DNA of 64,000 nucleotides. It comes from Pseudomonas maioricensis (GTDB lineage Bacteria > Pseudomonadota > Gammaproteobacteria > Pseudomonadales > Pseudomonadaceae). Positions 1 through 9,459 of the stretch are shown here, in pieces. The stretch covers positions 137,083 through 201,082 of the forward strand of contig NZ_LOHG01000009.1 in NCBI RefSeq assembly GCF_022790535.1, given 5' to 3'. The notes below the pieces were generated by a model. It was not told the DNA's origin. It made no database searches and worked only from the letters and a program-made list of their open reading frames with translations. The position numbers and the translations under genes are program-made. The first letter of the stretch is position 1. Each line of letters starts with the position of its first letter.

Positions 1-2124
1 GGCAAACAGGTGACCGCTGCCTGCACGCTGATTCTGATTTTCTTCTGCCTGTCCGGGCTTTATTTACGCTGGCCACGCAAGGCTCTGAACTGGCGTATCT
101 GGCTGACCATGGACTGGGCCAAAAAGGGTCGCAGCTTCAACTGGGACCTGCATTCGGTATTTGGCACCTGGTGCCTGCTGTTCTATCTGCTGTTCGCTGT
201 CACCGGTTTGAACTGGTCTTACGACTGGTTCAGCAATGGCATGCACGCGTTGCTGGGCGATGCGCCAATAGGCGAGCAGCGGCGGGGTGGTGGTATGCGC
301 CCTGTCGGTAAAAGCGAGCCAGCGCCGAAGGCTGATTACGTCGCGATCTGGAACAGTATTCAGGCGACGGCAGGTCCAGCATTGGCTTCGTACAATATTC
401 GCCTGCCCAACACTGCCGGTCAGCCCGCGACCATTTTCTACCTGCTCAAGGATTCGCCACATCCACGGGCGCTCAACCAGATCACCCTAGACCCTGCCAC
501 CGGCAGCATCAGCGCGGTGTCCCGCTATGCCGAGAAGAGCTTCGGCGCGCAGTTGCTGGTCAGCAATTACAGCCTGCACGTTGGCAGTTATTTCGGCATG
601 CCGGGGCGGATCATCATGACCGTCGCATCGCTGATGATGCCGCTGTTTTTCATCACGGGCTGGTTGTTGTATCTGGATCGTCGACGCAAGAAGCGCGATG
701 TGCGCAACGCCCGTGCGGGTGTCGCCAGCAACATTGAAGGGCCTGCATGGCTGATTGGTTTTGCCAGTCAGAGCGGGTTTGCCGAACAGTTGGCCTGGCA
801 GACGGCCGGGCAACTGCAAGCTGCGGGAATGCCGGTGAATGTTCAGCGCCTGGCTGATGTCACCGAACAGGACTTGAGCCAAAGCCGTAACGCGCTATTT
901 GTGGTCAGCACGTTCGGCGACGGCGAAGCGCCGGACAGTGCCCGGGCTTTCGAGCGCAAGCTGCTAGGGGCAGGGCTGTCACTGGAAAATCTGAATTATG
1001 CGGTGCTGGGGCTTGGCGATCGGCAGTATCAACATTTCTGTGCGTTTGCTCATCGCTTGCAGGACTGGTTGAAAGAGCGGGGCGGCCAGTCGCTGTTTGC
1101 CTCCGTGGAAGTGGACAGCGCCGACCCGGTCGCCCTGCAGCATTGGCAGCAGCAGTTGGGGCAATTGACTGGCAGTACGCCTGCGGTTCTCTGGCAAGCG
1201 CCCGCTTATGACAACTGGGTTTTGTCGCAGCGCGAACTGCTTAATCCGGGCAGCAGCGGTTCGAAGGTGTTTCTGTTGGGCCTGACACCGCCGCCGTCGA
1301 ACACATGGGCGGCTGGCGACCTGGTGGAGGTGATGCCACGCAACAGCCCGCAGGCCGTCGAAGACTTTCTCGCCGGGCTGGGTGTTGCTGTCGATAGCAG
1401 CGTGAACATTGGCGGGCTGGACGAGCCTGTCGAAGTGGCATTGGCCAGCCGTCAATTGCCTCACCACCGTGCGCATCTTGTGGGGCTGCATGCTCAGGCA
1501 TTGATTGATGCGTTGGTACCGTTGGCCCCGCGTGAGTACTCCATCGCGTCTATCGCCGAGGATGGCGTGCTGGAGTTGATCGTGCGTCAGGAGCTGCATC
1601 CGGATGGAGGTCTGGGGCTGGGTTCCGGTTGGCTGACGGAGCATGTTGCGCTCAACGAAGCGGTCAGTCTGCGAGTGCGGCGCAACAGCAGCTTCCATCT
1701 GCCCGCCGAGCCTCGACCATTGATCCTGCTGGGTAACGGCACCGGGCTGGCCGGGTTGCGCAGTCTGCTCAAGGCGCGCATCGCACAGGGGCAGTTGAGC
1801 AATTGGTTGCTGTTTGGCGAGCGTCATCAGGCCTTTGACTTTCATTGCGGTGACGAATTGCGGGCGTGGCTGGCGGCAGGAAAACTCACGCGGCTGGACC
1901 TGGCGTTTTCCCGTGATCAGGCTGAGAAGATTTATGTGCAGGATCGCTTGCTGCAAGCCGCGGACGAGTTAAAAGCGTGGCTTGCGGACGGCGCAGCGAT
2001 TTACATCTGCGGCAGCCTGGAAGGCATGGCGGCTGGAGTGGACACGGCGCTGATCGAGATCATTGGCGCGCAGGCAGTGGGAGAGTTGATCGAGGAAGGG
2101 CGGTATCGAAGGGATGTTTATTGA
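1..2124 (+). CDS. PepSY/flavodoxin/FNR fusion reductase (5' end missing)
   Basis: The frame is open from base 1, so the N-terminus lies before the window; about 707 residues are visible. In order I see transmembrane helices near 5-23, 53-73 and 203-227 in the PepSY_TM style, a flavodoxin-like domain (about 250-380, with FVVSTFGDGEAPDS) and a ferredoxin-NADP reductase-like domain (FAD motif PREYSIAS; NADPH motifs LLGNGTGLAG and YICGSLEGM). The family moves electrons from NADPH through FAD and FMN to a membrane acceptor. In pseudomonads such fusions lie beside siderophore receptors and are thought to reduce ferric siderophores, but the upstream neighbour is not visible, so that role is inference. 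Databases often label it sulfite reductase flavoprotein subunit. The GTG at 10 is only an internal codon. Confidence 0.85.
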   Translation, partial: GKQVTAACTLILIFFCLSGLYLRWPRKALNWRIWLTMDWAKKGRSFNWDLHSVFGTWCLLFYLLFAVTGLNWSYDWFSNGMHALLGDAPIGEQRRGGGMRPVGKSEPAPKADYVAIWNSIQATAGPALASYNIRLPNTAGQPATIFYLLKDSPHPRALNQITLDPATGSISAVSRYAEKSFGAQLLVSNYSLHVGSYFGMPGRIIMTVASLMMPLFFITGWLLYLDRRRKKRDVRNARAGVASNIEGPAWLIGFASQSGFAEQLAWQTAGQLQAAGMPVNVQRLADVTEQDLSQSRNALFVVSTFGDGEAPDSARAFERKLLGAGLSLENLNYAVLGLGDRQYQHFCAFAHRLQDWLKERGGQSLFASVEVDSADPVALQHWQQQLGQLTGSTPAVLWQAPAYDNWVLSQRELLNPGSSGSKVFLLGLTPPPSNTWAAGDLVEVMPRNSPQAVEDFLAGLGVAVDSSVNIGGLDEPVEVALASRQLPHHRAHLVGLHAQALIDALVPLAPREYSIASIAEDGVLELIVRQELHPDGGLGLGSGWLTEHVALNEAVSLRVRRNSSFHLPAEPRPLILLGNGTGLAGLRSLLKARIAQGQLSNWLLFGERHQAFDFHCGDELRAWLAAGKLTRLDLAFSRDQAEKIYVQDRLLQAADELKAWLADGAAIYICGSLEGMAAGVDTALIEIIGAQAVGELIEEGRYRRDVY

Positions 2125-2157
2125 CAGTCCCTGAAGCGAATTCAGTGAACTCGGTCC

Positions 2158-2249
2158 TATGTGGGAGCCGAGCTTGCTCGCGATAAGGTTCACACGATTT
2201 GTGTTAGATCGCGTACAACTTCATCGCGAGCAAGCTCGGCTCCTACAGG
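2158..2249. repeat. REP inverted-repeat element, family GAGCTTGCTCGCGA
   Basis: Left arm 2161-2183 and right arm 2224-2246 are nearly perfect inverted repeats separated by about 40 bases (core GCTTGCTCGCGA / TCGCGAGCAAGC). It lies between convergent genes, the reductase and dppF, where such elements can end or stabilise transcripts. Confidence 0.85.
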
Positions 2250-2269
2250 TCTATCATCAACCCTTAAAT

Positions 2270-3244
2270 TTACGCCGCCACAAACTGCTCGGCGTAATGG
2301 CAGGCAACCTGGCGGTTGTCGACCAGACGCAGGGCCGGTTCTTCAGTGGAGCAACGCTCGGTCGCGTACGGGCAGCGCTTGTGGAAGGCGCAGCCGCTTG
2401 GCGGGTCGAGCGGGTTAGGCAGTTCACCGACGATCTTGATCTTCGGCTTCAGCGGGTCCGGATGAATCGTCGGGGTCGCCGACAGCAACGCCTGGGTGTA
2501 CGGGTGCAGCGGACGGTTATAGATCTCTTCCTTGGGACCCATTTCCGCCGGGCGGCCCAGATACATCACCAGCACCGTATCCGCAACGTGACGCACCACC
2601 GACAGGTTGTGGGAGATGAACACGTAAGCCGTGTTGAACTCCTGCTGCAGGTCCATGAACAGGTTCAGCACCTGTGCCTGAATCGACACGTCCAGCGCGG
2701 AAGTCGGTTCGTCTGCCACCAGCACTTTTGGTTGCAGCATCATGGCGCGAGCCAGAGCGATACGCTGACGCTGACCACCGGAGAACATGTGCGGATAACG
2801 CTGATAGTGCTCAGGGCGCAAACCGACCTGAGCCATCATCGCCTGCACTTTCTCCCGACGTTCCTTGGCAGACAGGTTGGTGTTGATCAACAGCGGCTCG
2901 CCGAGCTGATCACCAATTTTCTGCCGTGGATTGAGCGACGCGTACGGGCTCTGAAAAACCATCTGCACGTCTTTGCGCAGTTGCTTGCGTTGATCCTTGG
3001 TGGCACCGGTAACTTCCTGACCGGCGATTTTCAGCGAGCCAGAGGATGGCTCTTCAATCAGGGTCAAGGCGCGGGCCAGGGTCGACTTGCCACAGCCGGA
3101 CTCACCGACCACAGCCAGCGTCTTTCCTGCTTCAAGTTCGAAAGACACGCCATTAAGTGCGCGTACCAGTGCGTGACCTTTGAACAGGCCACGGGAGACT
3201 TCGTAGTGACGGGTAAGGTCGCGGGCGGTAAGAACGACGCTCAT
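2270..3244 (-). CDS. dppF: Dipeptide ABC transporter, ATP-binding protein DppF
   Basis: 324-residue ATPase energising inner-membrane dipeptide import together with DppD. Walker A is GESGCGKS (47-54), the ABC signature is SGGQRQRIALARA, and Walker B is LVADEPTSALD. The C-terminal oligopeptide/dipeptide extension carries clustered cysteines (CAFHKRCPYATERC), as is usual for the family. I start it at the ATG at 3244 because that codon overlaps the dppD stop (TAATG), a classic translational coupling; an upstream in-frame codon at 3277 would add a non-homologous leader. It is the last gene of dppBCDF and is followed by a REP pair. Confidence 0.95.
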   Translation of the reverse strand: MSVVLTARDLTRHYEVSRGLFKGHALVRALNGVSFELEAGKTLAVVGESGCGKSTLARALTLIEEPSSGSLKIAGQEVTGATKDQRKQLRKDVQMVFQSPYASLNPRQKIGDQLGEPLLINTNLSAKERREKVQAMMAQVGLRPEHYQRYPHMFSGGQRQRIALARAMMLQPKVLVADEPTSALDVSIQAQVLNLFMDLQQEFNTAYVFISHNLSVVRHVADTVLVMYLGRPAEMGPKEEIYNRPLHPYTQALLSATPTIHPDPLKPKIKIVGELPNPLDPPSGCAFHKRCPYATERCSTEEPALRLVDNRQVACHYAEQFVAA

Positions 3245-4212
3245 TACGCCACCTCCTGATTCAACGGATAGAAGCAACGCGCCAGGCTGTGAGCTTTTGG
3301 ATCAAGCCCTGGGCGCTGGGTGCGGCATTTGTCCTGCACGTAAGGGCAGCGCGGCGAGAGCAGGCAGCCTTGCGGGCGGTCATAACGACCCGGGACCATG
3401 CCCGGGAGGGTCGCCAGACGCTCGGCACCCATGCTGTGTTCCGGAATCGCCGCCAGCAGCGCTTCGCTGTAGGGGTGTGCCGGCACGTCGAACAAACCGG
3501 GTACCTGACCCACTTCAACCGCCTGGCCTGCATACATCACGCAGACACGCTGAGCGGTTTCAGCCACAACCGCCAGGTCGTGAGTAATCAGCACCAGCGC
3601 CATGTCCTGCTCTTTTTGCAGGCTTAGCAGCAGTTCCATGATCTGCGCCTGAATCGTTACGTCCAGTGCAGTGGTGGGTTCGTCAGCGATCAGCAGCTTG
3701 GGTTCGCCAGCAATCGCCATGGCAATCGCCACACGCTGGCTCATGCCGCCCGACAGTTGATGCGGGTACGCATTGAGACGCGATGCAGCGCCCGGGATTT
3801 CAACTTTCTGCAGCAGCTCAAGGGCACGTTGACGCGCCGCCCTGCCAGACAGGTTCAGGTGTTGACGCAGAACCTCTTCGATCTGGAAGCCCACGGTGTA
3901 GCTGGGGTTCAGTGCGGTCATTGGGTCTTGAAAGACCATCGCCAGGTCTTTACCGATGATCTTGCGACGCTGCCGGGAGTTGAGCTTGAGCAGCTCATGG
4001 CCGTCGAAGTTCAGTGAGTCAGCGGTGATCACGCCAGGGTGATCGATCAGGCCCATCAACGCCATCATGGTTACGGATTTACCCGAACCCGACTCGCCGA
4101 CGATGGCCATGACTTCGCCTTTCTCGACGCTCAGCGACAGGCCATCGACAACAGGCACTGCGCTGGCATCGCCGAAGCGGACGTTGAGATTCTTGATTTC
4201 CAGAAGTGACAT
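3244..4212 (-). CDS. dppD: Dipeptide ABC transporter, ATP-binding protein DppD
   Basis: 322-residue ATPase partner of DppF. Walker A is GESGSGKS (39-46), the signature is [13 protein letters not shown], and Walker B is [12 protein letters not shown]. The C-terminus has the family cysteine cluster ([14 protein letters not shown]). The start is the ATG at 4212, preceded by a GGAG site six bases upstream; the frame is open to 4257 but without homology. It lies ten bases after dppC and overlaps dppF by one base, so dppBCDF is one transcription unit. Confidence 0.95.
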   Translation of the reverse strand: MSLLEIKNLNVRFGDASAVPVVDGLSLSVEKGEVMAIVGESGSGKSVTMMALMGLIDHPGVITADSLNFDGHELLKLNSRQRRKIIGKDLAMVFQDPMTALNPSYTVGFQIEEVLRQHLNLSGRAARQRALELLQKVEIPGAASRLNAYPHQLSGGMSQRVAIAMAIAGEPKLLIADEPTTALDVTIQAQIMELLLSLQKEQDMALVLITHDLAVVAETAQRVCVMYAGQAVEVGQVPGLFDVPAHPYSEALLAAIPEHSMGAERLATLPGMVPGRYDRPQGCLLSPRCPYVQDKCRTQRPGLDPKAHSLARCFYPLNQEVA

Positions 4213-4222
4213 GCGAATCTCC

Positions 4223-5134
4223 TCAGGCGGCATTTTTGAGTTTCGGGTCCAGCGCATCGCGCAGCCCGTCGCCCATCAGGTTGATTGCCAGCACGCTGAG
4301 CAAAATGGTCAGACCCGGCAGGCTCACTACCCACCAGGCGCGTTCGATGTAGTCCCGTGCCGAAGCAAGCATGGTGCCCCACTCAGGTGTTGGCGGTTGC
4401 ACGCCCAGACCGAGGAAGCCCAGCGCAGCGGCGTCGAGGATTGCCGAGGAGAAACTCAAGGTCGCCTGCACGATCAGCGGTGCCATGCAGTTTGGCAGCA
4501 CGGTGATGAACATCAGGCGCGGCAGGGTAGCGCCAGCCAGACGCGCAGCCGTCACGTAGTCGCGGTTCAGTTCGCCCATCACCGCAGCGCGGGTCAGACG
4601 AACGTACGAAGGCAGCGAGACGATGGCGATCGCGATTACGGTGTTGATCAGGCCAGGGCCGAGGATGGCGACAATCGCCACTGCCAGCAGCAGCGAAGGC
4701 AGGGCAAGCATGATGTCCATCAGGCGCATGATTGTCGGGCCGAGAATGCGCGGGAAGAACCCGGCCAGCAGGCCCATCAGAATGCCCGGAATCAACGACA
4801 TGACTACCGACGACAAACCGATCAGCAGCGACAGGCGCGAACCTTCGATCAGGCGCGAGAGCAGGTCACGGCCCAGTTCGTCGGTGCCCAGCAGAAACTG
4901 CCATTGGCCGCCTTCAAGCCAGACCGGAGGGGTCAACAGGAAGTCACGGTATTGCTCGCTCGGGTCATGCGGCGCGACCCAAGGGGCAAACAGCGCGCAG
5001 AACACGATCAGGGTCATGAACATCAGGCCGGCAACCGCGCCTTTGTTTTTCGCAAAGGCTTGCCAGAATTCTTTGTACGGCGAGGGGTAAAGCAGGCTTT
5101 GATCGACTGCTACCGCAGGAGTAGGTGTGCTCAT
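4223..5134 (-). CDS. dppC: Dipeptide ABC transporter, permease DppC
   Basis: 303-residue inner-membrane permease. It has a cytoplasmic N-terminal stretch, a first helix near 30-50, and a run of about five more helices containing the BPD_transp_1 loop for ATPase contact (the EAA-like region in [22 protein letters not shown]). The segment [13 protein letters not shown] and the [15 protein letters not shown] motif are typical of DppC/OppC permeases. It starts 11 bases after the dppB stop. Confidence 0.94.
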   Translation of the reverse strand: MSTPTPAVAVDQSLLYPSPYKEFWQAFAKNKGAVAGLMFMTLIVFCALFAPWVAPHDPSEQYRDFLLTPPVWLEGGQWQFLLGTDELGRDLLSRLIEGSRLSLLIGLSSVVMSLIPGILMGLLAGFFPRILGPTIMRLMDIMLALPSLLLAVAIVAILGPGLINTVIAIAIVSLPSYVRLTRAAVMGELNRDYVTAARLAGATLPRLMFITVLPNCMAPLIVQATLSFSSAILDAAALGFLGLGVQPPTPEWGTMLASARDYIERAWWVVSLPGLTILLSVLAINLMGDGLRDALDPKLKNAA

Positions 5135-5145
5135 AGGTAATGATC

Positions 5146-6156
5146 TCAGCGCTGGTGACGGATGCGTGGGTTGGCAAAGCCGTAGAGGATGTCCACCACG
5201 AAGTTGACCAGGATCACCAGGCAGGCGATCAGCAGAATGCCGTTTTGTACCACTGGGTAGTCACGGGCACCGATCGCTTCGATCAGCCACTTGCCGATAC
5301 CCGGCCAGGAGAAGATCGTTTCGGTCAGTACCGCACCGGCGAGCAGGGCGCCAACTTGCAGGCCGAACACAGTCAATACCGGGATCAGCGCGTTACGCAG
5401 GCCATGCACGAACACCACGCGAGCAGGCGACAGGCCCTTGGCACGAGCGGTCCGGACGTAGTCTTCACGCAGTACTTCCAGCATCGAAGAACGGGTCATC
5501 CGGGCGATCACCGCCAACGGGATGGTACCGAGCACGATGGCAGGCAGAATCAGGTGATGCAGTGCATCAAGGAAGGCGCCTTCTTCATCGCTGAGCAATG
5601 TGTCGATCAGCATGAAACCGGTTCTTGGCGGGATGTCATACAGCAGGTCGATACGCCCGGAGACCGGTGTCCAGCCCAGCGTCACCGAGAAGAACATGAT
5701 CAGGATCAGGCCCCACCAGAAGATCGGCATCGAATAGCCCGCCAGGGAAATACCCATCACCCCGTGATCGAATAACGAACCCCGTTTGAGCGCAGCGATG
5801 ACTCCGGCCAGCAAGCCAAGAATGCCCGCAAAGATCAGTGCTGCAATCGACAGTTCCAATGTGGCCGGGAACAGTGCGGTGAACTCGGTCCACACGCTGG
5901 TCCGCGTGCGCAACGATTCGCCAAGGTCGCCTTGGGCGAGCTTGCCGACATAATCCAGGTATTGCGCATACAGGGGTTTGTTAAGGCCAAGGCGTTCCAT
6001 GGCCTGAGCGTGCATTTCCGGATCGACCCGGCGTTCACCCATCATGACTTCAACCGGGTCGCCCGGAATCAGGCGGATCAAGGCAAAGGTCAGCAAGGTG
6101 ATGCCGAAAAACGTGGGTATCAACAACCCCACTCGGCGGGCGATAAAACTAAACAT
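5146..6156 (-). CDS. dppB: Dipeptide ABC transporter, permease DppB
   Basis: 336-residue permease forming the membrane channel with DppC. The N-terminus (FIARRVGLLIPTFFGITLL) is the usual DppB/OppB first helix. The motifs RLIPGDPVEVMMG, the EAA-like loop (VLREDYVRTARAKGLSP) and ETIFSWPGIGKW are all visible. Length is standard. It is the first of the four membrane-complex genes, 73 bases downstream of a binding-protein gene, with a hairpin in the gap. Confidence 0.95.
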   Translation of the reverse strand: MFSFIARRVGLLIPTFFGITLLTFALIRLIPGDPVEVMMGERRVDPEMHAQAMERLGLNKPLYAQYLDYVGKLAQGDLGESLRTRTSVWTEFTALFPATLELSIAALIFAGILGLLAGVIAALKRGSLFDHGVMGISLAGYSMPIFWWGLILIMFFSVTLGWTPVSGRIDLLYDIPPRTGFMLIDTLLSDEEGAFLDALHHLILPAIVLGTIPLAVIARMTRSSMLEVLREDYVRTARAKGLSPARVVFVHGLRNALIPVLTVFGLQVGALLAGAVLTETIFSWPGIGKWLIEAIGARDYPVVQNGILLIACLVILVNFVVDILYGFANPRIRHQR

Positions 6157-6191
6157 CTTTGTGTGTACCTCATCAGCCGGTTAGGCGTATT

Positions 6192-6220
6192 CCAGCGGGG
6201 CTCTGGTTAGAGCCCGCCGG
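6192..6220. promoter_or_regulatory. Intergenic hairpin between dppA and dppB
   Basis: A stem GGGCTCT / AGAGCCC (6198-6204 with 6209-6215) with a 4-base loop and flanking partial pairing. In operons where a binding protein is made in excess of its permease, such hairpins commonly protect the upstream message or partly end transcription. No long U-run follows in the minus direction, so stabilisation or attenuation is more likely than full termination. Confidence 0.5.
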
Positions 6221-6229
6221 ATTATTTTT

Positions 6230-7825
6230 CTACTTCACCCTGGTAGTGGCGAAGTTGTTATTGGTCAGCGGGCTAATTTGGTAGCCTTCGACGTTGCTAC
6301 GCATTGCAGTAAACAGTTTTGGATAAGCCAGGCTCAGCCAGGGTACGTCTTTAGCGAAAATCTGCTGGGCTTGTTCGTAGAGTGCAGCGCGCTCCGCCGG
6401 GTCGGTCTTTTCCCGAGCCTTGGAGATTGCCTCTTCAAAAGCCTTGTTACACCAGCGGGCGTAATTTTCACCATTCTTCGCGGCTTCGCAACTCAGGTTA
6501 GGTGTCAGGAAGTTATCCGGGTCGCCATTGTCGCCAGCCCAGCCTGCAAACACCATGTCGTGTTCACCTGCTTTGGCACGTTTTAGCATCTCGCCCCATT
6601 CCATGACGCGCAGATTCAACTTCAAACCGATTTTGGCCAGGTCCGCTTGCAGCATTTGCGCACCCAGCGCCGGGTTCGGGTTAGTCACTGCGCCGCCATT
6701 ACGCAAGAACAGGCTGAACTCCTGACCTTCCGGAACGCCTGCTTCTTTAAGCAGTGCCCGTGCTTTTTCCTGGTCGTGTGTCGGGTTCTTGATGTCGTGG
6801 GCGTAGCCGAGCAGGGTTGGAGGATACGGATTTACCCCTTCAGTTGCTTTGCCTTCGCCGAACAACGCCTTGATATACGCTTTTTTGTCGAACGCCAGAT
6901 TGATCGCTTCACGCACACGCACATCGCTCAGGTACTTATGCGTCGTGTTGATGGCGATGTAGCTGGTCATCATGGCTTCCATCTCGTCGATCTTGAGCTT
7001 GGGGTCTGCCTTGATGGTTGCGATGTCGTCCGGTTTTGGATAAAGCGCGACCTGACACTCATTAGCCTTGAGCTTTTGCAGGCGCACATTGCTGTCCAGT
7101 GTGATCGCAAAAATCAGCGCTTCACTGGGCACTGCACCCTTCCAGTAATCCGGGTTGGCTTTATAGCGAACTTGAGCGTCTTTGGCATAGCGAGTCAGGA
7201 TGAACGGGCCTGTGCCGATGGGCTTGCTGTTCAGTTCTGCTGTTTTGCCCGCTTTGAGCAACTGGTCGGCGTACTCGGCGGAATAGATCGAGGTGAACGG
7301 CATGGCCAGGTCACGCAGGAACGGCGACTCAGGACGCGTCAGGGTGAATTTGACGGTGTGGTCGTCGATCTTTTCGATGCTTTTAAGCAGGTCATTGAAG
7401 CCCATGCTTTCAAAATAAGGGTAACCGGTCAGAGATTTCTCATGCCAAGGGTGCTTCGGGTCCAGCTGACGCTGAAAGCTCCAAAGGACGTCATCGGCGT
7501 TCATCTCGCGGCTTGGTTTGAAATACTCGGTGGTCTGGAACTTGACGCCTTTGCGCAGGTGGAACGTGTAGGTCAGGCCGTCGTCACTGACGTCCCAGCT
7601 TTCAGCGAGGTTGGGTTCTGTCTCGGTGGTGCCGGGCTTGAAGCCTACCAGTTTGTCGAGGAACGTTTCTGCCGTGGCATCAGCCGTGACAGCGGTGGTG
7701 TATTGAACGATATCGAAGCCTTCAGGGCTGGCTTCGGTGCACACCACCAAAGGCTTGGCCGAGACGCTCATTGCCGCACTGAGCAGTGCCAGGGCGATAG
7801 AGTTGCGTAGCGATAGCAGTTTCAA
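6230..7825 (-). CDS. dppA: Periplasmic dipeptide-binding protein (DppA family), adjacent to dppB
   Basis: 531-residue SBP_bac_5 protein. Signal peptide residues 1-23 (cleavage after SVSA). The mature start LVVCTEASPEGFD matches the other three binding proteins in the locus. The conserved ADDVLWSFQRQ and GDNGDPDNFL segments are present. It captures di- or tripeptides in the periplasm and hands them to DppBC. By order it corresponds to the binding protein that lies between opdP and dppB in other Pseudomonas (DppA4-like). It is the most divergent of the four, so its ligand range is probably distinct. Confidence 0.9.
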   Translation of the reverse strand: MKLLSLRNSIALALLSAAMSVSAKPLVVCTEASPEGFDIVQYTTAVTADATAETFLDKLVGFKPGTTETEPNLAESWDVSDDGLTYTFHLRKGVKFQTTEYFKPSREMNADDVLWSFQRQLDPKHPWHEKSLTGYPYFESMGFNDLLKSIEKIDDHTVKFTLTRPESPFLRDLAMPFTSIYSAEYADQLLKAGKTAELNSKPIGTGPFILTRYAKDAQVRYKANPDYWKGAVPSEALIFAITLDSNVRLQKLKANECQVALYPKPDDIATIKADPKLKIDEMEAMMTSYIAINTTHKYLSDVRVREAINLAFDKKAYIKALFGEGKATEGVNPYPPTLLGYAHDIKNPTHDQEKARALLKEAGVPEGQEFSLFLRNGGAVTNPNPALGAQMLQADLAKIGLKLNLRVMEWGEMLKRAKAGEHDMVFAGWAGDNGDPDNFLTPNLSCEAAKNGENYARWCNKAFEEAISKAREKTDPAERAALYEQAQQIFAKDVPWLSLAYPKLFTAMRSNVEGYQISPLTNNNFATTRVK

Positions 7826-7858
7826 TGGGAAACCTCCGTTGATTGAGCGTCAAAGACT

Positions 7859-7891
7859 GATCCGCCGCGGTGTTGGCCCCCGCGGCGGATC
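7859..7891. promoter_or_regulatory. Strong hairpin between opdP and dppA
   Basis: Perfect 12-bp stem (GATCCGCCGCGG with CCGCGGCGGATC) and a 9-base loop. It lacks a U-run in the direction of transcription (minus), so it may stabilise the porin message or attenuate read-through rather than terminate fully. Confidence 0.6.
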
Positions 7892-7905
7892 GGTCAGGTC
7901 ACGAA

Positions 7906-9288
7906 TTACAGGATGTTGAATGGAATCGTGGTTACCAGACGGAACTCGTTGATGTTGCCATCAGCCTGGTTTTCGCTGGCGCGGTGCGTGGTGTAGGTCG
8001 CGCGGATCGCGGTGGCCTTGAGTGGGCCGGACTGTACAGCGTATGAAGTGCCGATGCCGTACTCGTAGTGCGTTTCGCCGTCCATTGCCAGCACGTCGCT
8101 ATACGCAGTGCCTTTGTACTTGGTGCCGTCGATGTCCCAGCCGCGAGCTTGGTAGATGTTGAATTTCAGACCTGGCACGCCGTATTCAGCCATGTTCAGC
8201 ACGTAGCTGAGCTGAAGGGATTTCTCGTTCGGGCCGTTGAAGTCCGACAGCAGGGAGTTGGCCAGGAAGATCGCGTTGGATTCGCCGAGGTAGTCAAAGT
8301 ACTCGTCGCCGTTCACGTCCTGATAAGCGATGCTAAAGCTGTGCGCTTTGTGGGTCGCGGTGAACGACAGGCTGTAAGTGTCGTTGTCGATCGGACCCAG
8401 CTTGCGGCTGCCGGAATCTTTGGTTTTGTAGTAGTTCAGGTTGGAGCTCAAGCCCAGTACGTCGGTATCGCCCAGTTCATGGGTGAACGCGAAATAGTAC
8501 TGGTGCCAGAAGTCTTCAACGTTGGACGCATACAGGCTGGTCGTCAGACTCTCGAACGGCTTGTAATCCATACCTGCCATGTCGACCCGATCAGCCGTCG
8601 CACCGTTGCCAGCATACGAAGAGCTGAACTTGGTCATGCTCTGTTGCATACGTGGCGAAATGCGATCGTAACTACCGGCCTGGAACGACAAGTTGTTGAA
8701 TTCGGCGCTTTTCAGCGTGACACCGTTGAAGCTCGATGGCAGCGCGCGGTTGCCGAGGTAGGCAATCACAGGGTTGTTCAGCGACTGGCGGCCTGCGGTC
8801 AGGGTGGTGTTGGAAACACGCGCTGTGATGTTGGCAAGACCTGCCTTGCTCCATTGGCCGACTGCGTCACCGTCACTGTCAGCCAGGGTGCGGTTGGAGC
8901 TGTTGATGAAGTGATCCTGATCACGATCCAGCGCAATCGCGTTGTAAAGTGCCAGTTCAGTGGAGAAGCCTACAACGCCTTGAGTGAAGCCCGAGGTGTA
9001 GTTAACGATGGTGCCCTGTTGCCAGTTGATGCGACGTGGGGTTGTTTTTGTAACGCCATCATCCTGATAACTGTAGCGCGGGGTATCTCGACGACGCAGC
9101 TCGTTCGAATACCAGTTACGCGTCGTACCGGTCAGGTGTGAATCTTCAATGAAGCCACCGGCCTCGCCCTGTGCACTTTTAGAACTCAGCTCGGTTGGCA
9201 CGAATGCCTGGCTAACAGGTTCTGCCTGGGCCATTGCGCTCAATGAAGCAATAGACAAAGCGACTGCTGCGGTACTGACTTTTCTCAC
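7906..9288 (-). CDS. opdP: OprD-family outer-membrane porin OpdP
   Basis: 460-residue outer-membrane porin. Signal peptide 1-22 (ends AMAQA) is followed by SQAFVPTELSSKSAQGEAGGFIEDSHL in two typical blocks, then alternating beta strands with the OprD-type RNWYSNE and the arginine-rich LRRRDTPRYSY region. The OpdP branch imports glycine-glutamate and similar dipeptides in P. aeruginosa. Its place inside the dpp cluster supports the same job: outer-membrane entry for the ligands of the four binding proteins. It could be called OpdC/OpdD by sequence alone; context decides for OpdP. Confidence 0.85.
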   Translation of the reverse strand: MRKVSTAAVALSIASLSAMAQAEPVSQAFVPTELSSKSAQGEAGGFIEDSHLTGTTRNWYSNELRRRDTPRYSYQDDGVTKTTPRRINWQQGTIVNYTSGFTQGVVGFSTELALYNAIALDRDQDHFINSSNRTLADSDGDAVGQWSKAGLANITARVSNTTLTAGRQSLNNPVIAYLGNRALPSSFNGVTLKSAEFNNLSFQAGSYDRISPRMQQSMTKFSSSYAGNGATADRVDMAGMDYKPFESLTTSLYASNVEDFWHQYYFAFTHELGDTDVLGLSSNLNYYKTKDSGSRKLGPIDNDTYSLSFTATHKAHSFSIAYQDVNGDEYFDYLGESNAIFLANSLLSDFNGPNEKSLQLSYVLNMAEYGVPGLKFNIYQARGWDIDGTKYKGTAYSDVLAMDGETHYEYGIGTSYAVQSGPLKATAIRATYTTHRASENQADGNINEFRLVTTIPFNIL

Positions 9289-9413
9289 GATTGAAGCTCC
9301 CTTTACTACTTATAGTTGCCAGTTTTTTTGGTCTGGCTCTGGTTGTATGAGGCTTTTTTTGCCCCGTTTTTTTGGATACATCTGCTAACAAAACGAATTT
9401 CTGGAACAGTGAT

Positions 9414-9442
9414 ACTCACCGCCCTGGTCAAGGGCAGTGAGT
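9414..9442 (-). terminator. Hairpin after a binding-protein gene, before opdP
   Basis: A 12-bp stem (ACTCACCGCCCT / AGGGCAGTGAGT, one non-Watson-Crick position) with a 5-base loop, lying just after the stop of the binding-protein gene at 9460. The gap to opdP (9289-9459) also holds T-rich stretches on the + strand. Likely partial terminator or 3'-end stabiliser. Confidence 0.55.
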
Positions 9443-9459
9443 GTCTGTTGGTCTTTTGC

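Noticed and set aside
2158-2249. Repeats considered as a CRISPR array
   Set aside because: They are isolated inverted pairs between genes, not regularly spaced direct repeats, and no cas gene is present.
4067-5140. 357-residue plus-strand open frame opposite dppC/dppD
   Set aside because: Rich in His, Arg and Gln, as expected for the reverse strand of a GC-rich membrane-protein gene; dppC is certain.
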